Shown: piece by piece, positions 4,481-11,145 of the stretch
Layout of the letters: each line of letters opens with the position of its first letter
Numbering within the stretch: the first letter of the stretch is position 1
Origin: CAXBNB01 sp040151475
Lineage (GTDB): Bacteria > Bacteroidota > Bacteroidia > Cytophagales > Cyclobacteriaceae
NCBI RefSeq assembly: GCF_040151475.1
Contig: NZ_JBDKWG010000029.1
Location: forward strand, 1 to 14,595
DNA: 14,595 nucleotides
Reading direction: 5' to 3'
Program-made: the position numbers and the translations under genes
The notes under the pieces: generated by a model
Told to the model about the DNA's origin: nothing
Seen by the model: only the letters and a program-made list of their open reading frames with translations
Database searches by the model: none

Positions 4481-7468
4481 TCATCGGGCAATTACCACTT
4501 TCTTGCTAATGCGTTCATTGCCATTTTGAACTGTCACTAAATACACTCCTGCTTTTTCCTTATTGGAATCCCATAGAAATTCATGCATTCCTTTTTGGAG
4601 TTTCTTTCTGCTCAAATTCTTAAGTACAGTTTTACCATCTAGGTTGATAATGTCAACCATTACCTTCTCTTCACTATCTTCTTCAATTGAAAGTTGGATA
4701 TTAACTAATTCTGAAGCAGGATTGGGAAACACTTTGAGGCTTTTCTGAAAATCAGACTGAAACTGTCCTTCATTGATTTTTTTTCTATCAATCGGAATAT
4801 ACTCATTTCCCAGTCTATGGCTTATAGTAGCCACCAGACCACCAACTGGTATCAGTATTTCGAATTCACCATTTGAACCTGTAACCGTACCACCTTCTAT
4901 ACCGTCAAATCTGACACCAACACCGGATATACTTTCGTTGCTTACATTCCCTGTCACCTTACCTTTCAAGTATAACTCACCTCTTTTTCTGAAAACTGAA
5001 TGCTTAACGTTTATTTTCGTATCCAAAGAGAGTTTCATTTCTCTATCACTTTTAGTTGTTATTATAATAACTCCGTCTTTACCTTCTTCACCGTATTCGT
5101 CAATTGCACGCTTGTTCTTTATTACAGAAAGAGATTTTATTGCTTTTGGATCAAAAGCATCAATATTTTTCCTCTTTACTCCATCAACAACAATCAGGGG
5201 TTGAGATGAGTCTCTATTTCTAACAACAACAGAGGAATTTTCAGCTCCATTAAGGCTAAAGCTGTAACCATGATAACTAGTTCTTTTTAAAGTGCTTGAT
5301 TTCCCTTTCCTGATTAAAACCGTAGATATGCTATCTCGATAATTATTAATTTCAAAATTTATCATAGCTGTGCTATCTTGAGCGCCATCTTTTATCTGCT
5401 TAGTTGTTATCAGCATCACACCATTAGCTCCCTCTTCTCCATAAGCTTCAATAGCTGCTTTACCTTTCAAAACTGACATAGATTCAATCGCTTTTGGATC
5501 GATCATGGAAATACTTTTCACTTTCACTCCATCAACAATTACTAAGGGAGGAATAGAATCTTGATCAAGACTCTTAGTAAAGGAAGTACTAAATCCAATT
5601 CTTGCACTTTGGTTGAATCCATGCGCAGTTTTGTGCATTAGTGTTAGACCCGGATTTTCTTTAATGCGGTAAGGTGACAGCTCTGTAGAATCTTGAATAC
5701 TTTTGGTTAATGAATAGCCAAATTCAACTCTTGGGGAGTACCCAAGGTTATTTTTTTGCCTATTAGCCATTGACCTTGCAACCAGCATATGGTATTTTGA
5801 CATAATTGGTTTTGAACCATCACGAAAGTTTTTGATTTCTTGTGATTTATTGGCCATAGATTGTGCTATTGCTTGATAACGAATACGTAAGCTATCCTCT
5901 TTGATTGTGTTGGTATTAAGAAGCCTCTCATACCTTAAGGAATCACCCGTCACACCTCCGACTTTTTTGTTTTCATTCAAGTTTGAGGATAAACCTCTCT
6001 TAGTAGTAACCCTGATCTCTGTAGTACCAACAAATTTTCCCTTATCTGTCTTTGTGGTCACAGAAAAGAGGCCAATGTTTCCCTCTTTCTGTAAGATTTC
6101 TAAATACTCAATGGGCATAATTTCACCATCTACGATCAAAACTTCCTCATTTGGCTGAATATTCTTGGCTTTTTCTCCCAACTCCGATTCAGTTTTCCTT
6201 TTCTTTTTCCAAGCTTCATACATCTGTAAGTCAGTATAAAACCTCAGTTCAACTCTATCCTCTAAAATAAGTCCATGGGAAGCTCCAACAGAATCCCTAC
6301 TCATCTTGTAAAAGGTATCTTTATCAATGATTTTATTGTTGAAATAATAAACCTCTTTCTTTGGAGAAGCTATTGAATCTTTCATCAAATTCTCTTCTGT
6401 TTGAGAATCCAGAATAGTCTCGTCTGTGCTACTAAAAGCCAATAACAAAACAGATGTCAGCAAAACCACGAATGAAATAAGCGACCGGCCATAGAATACC
6501 GACCTGTTCCCTTTCGAACCAAACAACCTATTCACCCGCTCTGTCAACTGGCTTTTGTTTCTTGCCATCCCCAGCACCAATTCGGTGTTCTGAAAAATTT
6601 GATTTTCCTGTATGGCAATTAAGGCATAGGCATAGTTTATTTTACTACCCGTTAATGCAACCGCCGCATCATCACATCGATGTTCCATCTCTGCACGAAT
6701 CACACCTGACAACCACCAAACTGCCGGGTTGAAAAAAAACAAAATCTCCACTACAGACAAAAATAGGTTCGTTAGGTAATCTGCATTTTTGATGTGCATC
6801 AGTTCATGCACCAGCATGGCATCCAAATGCTGCACAGGCATGGAAGTGAGCATACCCAATGGAAATAAGATCATGGGCTTGAGGTAACCAAAAGCAACCG
6901 GAGATTTCACCAGTTTGGATTCATAAAAAGTAGGCAACTTTTTGAGACCTATCCTTAAACCCCACTCTTCCAATTTAAACTGCCAGTTATCGGACACAGG
7001 GCTCAAACCTATAGTTCTCAATTTCCTGATATACAAAAAACCTCCGGCAAACCTGACGGACAGCACAACTATACCAACCAGCCAAAACAGCACGAGTGCC
7101 TCTGCATGTCGATTCAAGAAATCATAAACGGGATTAAATATGGTGGTTTCTGTAATGACTTCACTACTGAATGCATTATCTGAGCTACCCACCTGATCTT
7201 CAAATTCGATTTGAGGAGAAGGATTATTGATATAAGCATCAGGAATCTCTTGGTAATAAATAGCAAATGTGTAGCAGACAGCAAGAAAAAACACCACCAT
7301 GCTCCCCATAGAAATATTATACCTGACATCCGCTCTTTTATTTTTAACAACATAAAATGCCATAGAAACTAAAAAAACAGCCAATACTCCCTGCCAGATA
7401 GAATGCAAAAATGTCATTCCCAGTACCTGGATCATTGCTTCTGAAATATATTCTGATAGCCAATTCAT
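4481..7468 (-). CDS. BlaR1-type M56 metallopeptidase with plug-like repeats and T9SS sorting domain
   Basis: A 995-residue protein. Residues 1-350 are a BlaR1-like M56 membrane protease: hydrophobic spans near 15-42, 54-72 and 123-147, zinc motif HELMH at 221-225, likely third ligand Glu262 in MEHRCDD, and a final span at 329-346. The region beyond it, expected in the periplasm, is unusually long. It has two clear TonB-receptor plug-like repeats (PLVIVDGVKVK to GVMLITTK, 641-690; PLIVVDGVKRK to GVIIITTK, 757-806), a degenerate third copy (VLIVDGEI, about 443-490), a carboxypeptidase-regulatory-like domain (834-893, GKVTGNVSNESISGVGV) and a type A T9SS-like C-terminal domain (912-995, VFPNPASELVNI, then AGVYLVTVQNG and KKVVIAR). 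It overlaps its blaI gene by 4 bp (7465-7468). Family knowledge says M56 proteins relay an outside signal to BlaI; the extra domains suggest sensing of outer-membrane or peptide partners, which is inference. Confidence 0.9.
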   Translation of the reverse strand: MNWLSEYISEAMIQVLGMTFLHSIWQGVLAVFLVSMAFYVVKNKRADVRYNISMGSMVVFFLAVCYTFAIYYQEIPDAYINNPSPQIEFEDQVGSSDNAFSSEVITETTIFNPVYDFLNRHAEALVLFWLVGIVVLSVRFAGGFLYIRKLRTIGLSPVSDNWQFKLEEWGLRIGLKKLPTFYESKLVKSPVAFGYLKPMILFPLGMLTSMPVQHLDAMLVHELMHIKNADYLTNLFLSVVEILFFFNPAVWWLSGVIRAEMEHRCDDAAVALTGSKINYAYALIAIQENQIFQNTELVLGMARNKSQLTERVNRLFGSKGNRSVFYGRSLISFVVLLTSVLLLAFSSTDETILDSQTEENLMKDSIASPKKEVYYFNNKIIDKDTFYKMSRDSVGASHGLILEDRVELRFYTDLQMYEAWKKKRKTESELGEKAKNIQPNEEVLIVDGEIMPIEYLEILQKEGNIGLFSVTTKTDKGKFVGTTEIRVTTKRGLSSNLNENKKVGGVTGDSLRYERLLNTNTIKEDSLRIRYQAIAQSMANKSQEIKNFRDGSKPIMSKYHMLVARSMANRQKNNLGYSPRVEFGYSLTKSIQDSTELSPYRIKENPGLTLMHKTAHGFNQSARIGFSTSFTKSLDQDSIPPLVIVDGVKVKSISMIDPKAIESMSVLKGKAAIEAYGEEGANGVMLITTKQIKDGAQDSTAMINFEINNYRDSISTVLIRKGKSSTLKRTSYHGYSFSLNGAENSSVVVRNRDSSQPLIVVDGVKRKNIDAFDPKAIKSLSVIKNKRAIDEYGEEGKDGVIIITTKSDREMKLSLDTKINVKHSVFRKRGELYLKGKVTGNVSNESISGVGVRFDGIEGGTVTGSNGEFEILIPVGGLVATISHRLGNEYIPIDRKKINEGQFQSDFQKSLKVFPNPASELVNIQLSIEEDSEEKVMVDIINLDGKTVLKNLSRKKLQKGMHEFLWDSNKEKAGVYLVTVQNGNERISKKVVIAR

Positions 7469-7860
7469 TTTTCTCCCCCTTCCATTTTATCCAAAAAACT
7501 ACGAAGTTCAGCCAATTCTTCTGGTGAGGTTTTACCCCTGCCCAAGGCATGCATCACCAAATCCATTGCCGATCCTTGAAACACGCCATCAAGTACTTTA
7601 TCAAAAAATGAGGCCTTAATATCGGACTGTGAAATATTGGCAGAATACACATGTGACTTGCCTGTACCATCCCGCTTGATCAATGATTTCTCCAACATAC
7701 GCTGCATTTGCTTCAAGGTGGTGGTGTAACCCACATCTTTTTTCTTGACTAGTTGCTCATGAACCGCTCTCACGCTGCAAGGTTCGTATTCCCACAAAGC
7801 TTGCAGGATTTCTAACTCCGCTTCAGATGGTTTTTGGATGTTTTTTTCTGACATATCCAT
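7465..7860 (-). CDS. BlaI/MecI-family transcriptional repressor (module 2)
   Basis: A 131-residue winged-helix repressor. The DNA-binding domain is about residues 8-80: PSEAELEILQALWEYEPCSVRAVHEQL, then VGYTTTLKQMQRMLEKSLI as recognition helix and GTGKSHVYSA as the wing. The C-terminal part (about 88-131, FFDKVLDGVFQGSAMDLVMHAL, SPEELAELRSFLDKMEG) is the dimerisation segment. It differs clearly from the module 1 repressor, and its operators are different too, so cross-talk is unlikely. Start codon: ATG at 7858-7860 or the in-frame ATG at 7852-7854; the upstream one fits a -7 box 22 bp away. The stop overlaps the start of its M56 partner (ATGA), suggesting coupled translation. Confidence 0.93.
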   Translation of the reverse strand: MDMSEKNIQKPSEAELEILQALWEYEPCSVRAVHEQLVKKKDVGYTTTLKQMQRMLEKSLIKRDGTGKSHVYSANISQSDIKASFFDKVLDGVFQGSAMDLVMHALGRGKTSPEELAELRSFLDKMEGGEK

Positions 7861-7882
7861 TGGTCTTTAAATTTCTTCCCAA

Positions 7883-7935
7883 CAAACATAAACGACAATT
7901 GTCGTAAATAAAAGAAATATTACGACAATTGTCGT
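7883..7935 (-). promoter_or_regulatory. Promoter with two identical palindromic operators for blaI module 2
   Basis: The perfect 14-bp palindrome ACGACAATTGTCGT occurs twice, at 7892-7905 and 7922-7935, with starts exactly 30 bp apart, close to three helical turns. On the minus strand TATGTTTG (7890 to 7883) is a perfect TAnnTTTG -7 box; at 19 bp spacing the -33 position reads TTTT (7913 to 7910). One operator lies in the promoter spacer and the other just upstream of the -33 element. Two repressor dimers could bind the same face of the DNA. Binding by the module 2 BlaI is inferred from position. Confidence 0.78.
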
Positions 7936-7967
7936 TTTATACAGTGAGAATTACAAAATAGAAGAAT

Positions 7968-8516
7968 TTAGGCTTGAAAGGTGTTCTTTAAAGCATCCCA
8001 AAGTGCCTTTCTGAGTTCAACAGAAGCTGCTATTTGATCTAACGGATCTGCAAGAAGGATTTTCTTATTACTCAATACGCTTGGGATGTATTTAGTTGGG
8101 TTAGATATTTGAAGCGAATGATTGGAAGTAAAAACAATTGCATTGGTAAATTCAATATCTACATAGTTATTGGTTTTATTAACATTCACCAGCGCAATCT
8201 CATCTATAGTTAATTTCACTGCACCCAATATTTTCATCAAATAGGTAAAATCTTTTTCGTTCAAAAATTCAGAACCGGCATCTTCCACCAAAATCAAAAT
8301 ACCTTTTTTATTAGCTCCTTTGAAAGCAGGAGGCTTGGATGGAGTCAGCACTTCTTTAGGCTCTTCTACAACTTGGTGTTCCTCTACCTTACCTGCTATA
8401 GTTTCTTTCTCAGGAACAGAAACTGTCTCAACTTTTTGTTGCGAAAGATCATTTTCTGCTTTTATCAGATAAAGATCTTCATTAATAAAGTATTTTAAAA
8501 ATTCTGTGTTTTCCAT
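7968..8516 (-). CDS. Hypothetical protein, possible DNA polymerase III psi-like (HolD/UDG-fold) protein
   Basis: A 182-residue protein with three parts: a short N-terminal segment (MENTEFLKYFINEDLYLI), a low-complexity linker rich in Glu, Val, Lys and Pro (about 22-68), and a compact C-terminal domain (70-182). The C-terminal domain (KGILILVEDAGSEF, LMKILGAVKLTIDEIALVNV, then ILLADPLDQIAASVELRKAL WDAL) follows the strand-helix order of E. coli HolD as I remember it (RLVMVAND, LRALTVSPDQVLQL, LRANPTARAALW), including the closing ALW. HolD is the psi subunit of the clamp loader, linking chi/SSB to the polymerase. This is a pattern comparison by eye, not a search. The gene lies 2 bp after the thioesterase gene and is probably cotranscribed with it. 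A generic uracil-DNA-glycosylase-fold protein is the main alternative. Confidence 0.8.
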   Translation of the reverse strand: MENTEFLKYFINEDLYLIKAENDLSQQKVETVSVPEKETIAGKVEEHQVVEEPKEVLTPSKPPAFKGANKKGILILVEDAGSEFLNEKDFTYLMKILGAVKLTIDEIALVNVNKTNNYVDIEFTNAIVFTSNHSLQISNPTKYIPSVLSNKKILLADPLDQIAASVELRKALWDALKNTFQA

Positions 8517-8518
8517 AA

Positions 8519-9040
8519 TTATGACTCCATAAAAAGTGCCTTAACTTCTGTGGCATCCTGAGGTTTCATCCTTCCTGCCAGCACCAACCGCAATTGACGC
8601 CTTCTCAGTGCTCCCTCATACAATTCTACCTCCGACTCTGTTTCGGGTATCAACTCTGGCACATCTATCGGCTTGCCTCCCTGATCCACTGCCACAAATG
8701 TATAAAAAGCAGAGTTGCTTACTATCTTCTTTTTTGCCGGAATATCTTCTGCAGTTACTTTTATATATACCTCCATCGACGAATTAAACGAACGGGTCAC
8801 TTTGGCTTTGAGCGTCACCACATTGCCCAATGCAATCGGAGCATTGAAGGAAACATTGTCAACCGAAGCAGTTACAACTATCCTGTTGGAATGTCGTTGC
8901 GCAGCAATAGCAGAAGCAATATCCATCAGGTGAAGCAGCCTGCCACCCATCATATTATCCAAAGTGTTGGTATCATTGGGAAGTACCAGTTCCGTCATTA
9001 CTACTTCTGATTCTGTTGCCTTTTTCTTCTTATTTGACAT
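8519..9040 (-). CDS. Acyl-CoA thioesterase, hotdog fold
   Basis: A 173-residue single-hotdog protein of the acyl-CoA thioester hydrolase (YciA/ACOT-like) family, which releases free fatty acids and CoA in the cytosol. The key segment is at 20-40: LPNDTNTLDNMMGGRLLHLMD, in which Asn22/Asp23, the GG pair and Asp40 match the family pattern N-D-x-N-x(3-4)-GG-x-LhxxD. It is followed by the central helix (IASAIAAQRHS), and by VVTASVDNVSFNAPIALGNVV, a typical second hotdog strand. The length is that of the family. The basic start (MSNKKKKATE) is a variable extension. It sits in a tight same-strand cluster, 18 bp after pcm and 2 bp before the psi-like gene. Confidence 0.9.
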   Translation of the reverse strand: MSNKKKKATESEVVMTELVLPNDTNTLDNMMGGRLLHLMDIASAIAAQRHSNRIVVTASVDNVSFNAPIALGNVVTLKAKVTRSFNSSMEVYIKVTAEDIPAKKKIVSNSAFYTFVAVDQGGKPIDVPELIPETESEVELYEGALRRRQLRLVLAGRMKPQDATEVKALFMES

Positions 9041-9058
9041 ATTTTTTTCTTTATTGAT

Positions 9059-9706
9059 TTAGTTCCATCCCTTGTCACCCAACAAAGGAACAAAACTAAA
9101 ATTATCGAATTCTTCCTGCTCCACCTGATCTTCCGCTATTTTCGTAATCCTAAGCATCTTCTGAGTGGATTTGTCTCCTACCGGAATCACCAGTTTCCCT
9201 CCAATCTTAAGTTGCTTTACCAACGCATCAGGCACAGTTGGTGCCCCGGCAGTCACAATGATACCATCATACGGAGCATGTGCTCTCAGTCCTTTCGATC
9301 CATCCCCAACAAAAAACCTGGGGTTATAGCCCATTTTAGGTAAAAAGGCTTTCGTCCTTGCATAAAGCACCTTATTGTACTCTATTGTAAACAAGTTCAC
9401 TCCCAGCTCTTGTAAAACACATGCCTGATAGCCGGATCCTGTTCCTATCTCAAGAATTTTTGCCTTCGGCTTCACTTCCAGCAGGCTCGTTTGAAAAGCC
9501 ACAGTATAAGGTTGGGAAATAGTTTGTCCTTCTCCAATGGGAAATGCCTTATCCTGATAAGCATGGCCTTCAAATACCTGATCAAAAAAATAGTGCCTGG
9601 GTATCCTCCCTATAGCATTCAATACCGCATCATCCGTAATCCCCTTTTCCTTTAATATTCGCACAAGCGAACGACGCATTCCTTTATGTTTGTAACTATC
9701 AGTCAT
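9059..9706 (-). CDS. pcm: Protein-L-isoaspartate O-methyltransferase
   Basis: A 215-residue SAM-dependent enzyme that methylates L-isoaspartyl residues in damaged proteins so they can revert to aspartate. The family signatures are complete: the substrate loop PIGEGQTISQPYTVA (56-70), SAM motif I ILEIGTGSGYQA (84-95), FTIEYN (acidic end of the second strand), the FFVGDGSKG loop and APYDGIIVTAGAP. The length is standard. It is the first gene of the minus-strand cluster with the thioesterase and psi-like genes, divergent from riboflavin synthase across a 108-bp gap that has a -7-like box for this gene. Confidence 0.95.
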   Translation of the reverse strand: MTDSYKHKGMRRSLVRILKEKGITDDAVLNAIGRIPRHYFFDQVFEGHAYQDKAFPIGEGQTISQPYTVAFQTSLLEVKPKAKILEIGTGSGYQACVLQELGVNLFTIEYNKVLYARTKAFLPKMGYNPRFFVGDGSKGLRAHAPYDGIIVTAGAPTVPDALVKQLKIGGKLVIPVGDKSTQKMLRITKIAEDQVEQEEFDNFSFVPLLGDKGWN

Positions 9707-9724
9707 CCTCTGTCTTTATTCGTT

Positions 9725-9732
9725 CAAAAATA
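9725..9732 (-). promoter_or_regulatory. Candidate -7 promoter box of pcm
   Basis: TATTTTTG on the minus strand matches the Bacteroidota TAnnTTTG consensus, 18 bp before the pcm start. At 19 bp spacing the -33 position reads CCTG, a poor match to TTTG, so the call rests on the -7 box and position. The opposite strand of the 9707-9814 gap shows only a weak TAAATTCG (7 of 8) for riboflavin synthase. Confidence 0.4.
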
Positions 9733-9814
9733 TAGCAATTAATTACAAGGTCAGGTTTTACGACACACATTATTTTCAGTAATATTACACATATATAAAT
9801 TCGGCGTATTAATC

Positions 9815-10402
9815 ATGTTTACAGGCATTATCGAATCAAAGGGAGAAATCATAAGTATTGAAAAATCAGGCAGTAACCTGGACTTTACCATCAAAAGCAA
9901 CATCAGCAATGAACTAAAAATAGATCAGAGTGTAGCACACAATGGCATTTGTCTGACTGTTACAAAAGTTGCAGGTGACACACACCAAGTCACTGCTGTA
10001 GAAGAAACCATCCTTAAAACCAATTTACGTGATGTTAGTACCGGAGATTCTTTCAATCTGGAAAGATGTATGGTAGCCAACGGTCGGTTCGATGGGCACA
10101 TTGTGCAAGGTCATGTAGATCAAACCGCTATCTGCAAAAAAGTAAAAGAACTTGACGGTAGTTGGTTATATGAATTTGAGTATGATCCTTCCATTGGGAA
10201 TATTACGGTAGAAAAAGGTTCTATTACCATAAATGGTGTCAGTTTAACCTGCTTCAATTCAAATGAAGGCAAGTTTACAGTAACAATCATTCCCTACACT
10301 TTCGAACACACCAATTTTAAATCCTTAAAAGAGAGCGACTTGGTAAACCTCGAATTTGATATTATTGGTAAATATGTTTCCAAACTTTTAAATAAATCTT
10401 AA
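9815..10402 (+). CDS. ribE: Riboflavin synthase, alpha subunit
   Basis: A 195-residue enzyme catalysing the last step of riboflavin synthesis, dismutation of two 6,7-dimethyl-8-ribityllumazine molecules. It has the two lumazine-binding repeats of the family: the first from MFTGIIE with NGICLTV (43-49), the second from GRFDGHIVQGHVD (90-102) with NGVSLT (140-145). The strictly conserved MFTGI fixes the start. The length is normal. No other riboflavin gene is nearby, and the upstream gap has no FMN riboswitch. The next gene on this strand is a LytTR regulator after 38 bp holding a palindrome. The symbol follows E. coli-like usage (ribE/ribC naming varies). Confidence 0.96.
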   Translation: MFTGIIESKGEIISIEKSGSNLDFTIKSNISNELKIDQSVAHNGICLTVTKVAGDTHQVTAVEETILKTNLRDVSTGDSFNLERCMVANGRFDGHIVQGHVDQTAICKKVKELDGSWLYEFEYDPSIGNITVEKGSITINGVSLTCFNSNEGKFTVTIIPYTFEHTNFKSLKESDLVNLEFDIIGKYVSKLLNKS

Positions 10403-10406
10403 ATTG

Positions 10407-10432
10407 GGAGATAATTAAATTTAATAATCTCC
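10407..10432. promoter_or_regulatory. Near-perfect 26-bp palindrome between ribE and the LytTR regulator
   Basis: GGAGAT and ATCTCC arms enclose the palindromic core ATTAAATTTAAT, with a single A:A mismatch pair on each side of the core. It starts 5 bp after the ribE stop and ends 9 bp before the LytTR ATG, filling the gap. It could be an operator, a transcript stem near the ribosome binding region, or a weak attenuator; there is no T-run directly after it. Confidence 0.5.
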
Positions 10433-10440
10433 ACTCCATT

Positions 10441-11142
10441 ATGAAGTTGAACTGCATGGTAGTAGATGATGATGAGCTTTCAAGGCTTATGATCAGGAAG
10501 TACGTAGAAAAAACCGATTTTCTCGAATTGACACATGAACTATCAAGTGGCATTGAAGCATCCAACGTGTTGACTCAACACGATAATCCTGATGTTGACA
10601 TTATTTTTCTGGACATTGAAATGCCGGAGATGACAGGAATCGAATTACTCGAATCTCTGACATCAGACTATCAGGTCATAATGATTACTTCTGCTGAAAA
10701 ATATGCAGTGAGTGCTTTTGAAAAAAATGTTACTGATTTCCTGGTAAAGCCTTTCAGCTATGGTCGCTTTCTCAAAGCCGCTGTAAAAGCCAACGAAACT
10801 CTGGAACACATCCGCAAAAAAGCTGAAAACTTTACGGAATTATATGTCAAATCGGATTCAAGAATTCAGAAGATTGTATTAAATGAAATCCTCTTCATAG
10901 AGGCAATGGCAGATTATGTGATTTTCAACACCACCAAGGGAAAACACATTGTACACCATACCATGAAAGGAATCGAAAAAAAACTACCGGAAAGCATCTT
11001 TGGTCGGGTGCATCGGTCTTATATCGTCAATTTCGACAAAATAGCCTATTTTGAAGACATGAATTGTGTGATAAACGAAAAATATATTCCAGTAGGAGTG
11101 TCTTATCGGGAAAGGGTTTTCAGCAGACTGAATATGCTGTAA
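10441..11142 (+). CDS. LytTR-family response regulator, orphan
   Basis: A 233-residue regulator. The receiver domain (about 1-115) has the acidic triad Asp9/Asp10/Asp11 (VVDDDE), phospho-acceptor Asp58 in FLDIEMPEMTG, Thr83/Ser84 and Lys103 in LVKPF. The C-terminal LytTR DNA-binding domain (about 131-232) shows ENFTELYVKSDSRIQKI, ILFIEAMADYVIF, HHTMKGIEKKLP and FGRVHRSYIVN, the standard order of the family. It should bind DNA as a phosphorylated dimer. No histidine kinase gene adjoins it in this window, so it is an orphan here. The upstream palindrome could be its own target site, which is a guess. It converges with prfB, only 3 bp between the stops. Confidence 0.93.
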   Translation: MKLNCMVVDDDELSRLMIRKYVEKTDFLELTHELSSGIEASNVLTQHDNPDVDIIFLDIEMPEMTGIELLESLTSDYQVIMITSAEKYAVSAFEKNVTDFLVKPFSYGRFLKAAVKANETLEHIRKKAENFTELYVKSDSRIQKIVLNEILFIEAMADYVIFNTTKGKHIVHHTMKGIEKKLPESIFGRVHRSYIVNFDKIAYFEDMNCVINEKYIPVGVSYRERVFSRLNML

Positions 11143-11145
11143 ATA

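Noticed and set aside
4773..5204. Plus-strand open frame of 143 codons
   Set aside because: It lies fully antisense to the plug-repeat region of the M56 gene and its low-complexity product looks like an antisense shadow; the minus-strand frame has clear domains.
7114..7550. Two minus-strand frames overlapping the start of the M56 gene and the end of blaI
   Set aside because: Out-of-frame shadows; the 4-bp overlap and conserved domains of blaI and the M56 gene explain the DNA.
115..7860. Beta-lactam resistance locus (bla/mec-like)
   Set aside because: BlaI/BlaR1-type regulators are present but no beta-lactamase or penicillin-binding protein gene is in the window, and neither M56 protein has a visible penicillin-binding sensor domain.
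8594..9010. Plus-strand open frame of 138 codons
   Set aside because: Antisense to the thioesterase gene, Cys/His/Tyr-rich with no recognisable pattern.
9707..9814. FMN riboswitch upstream of riboflavin synthase
   Set aside because: The gap is only 108 bp and has none of the conserved FMN aptamer core; it is AT-rich and shared with the divergent pcm promoter.
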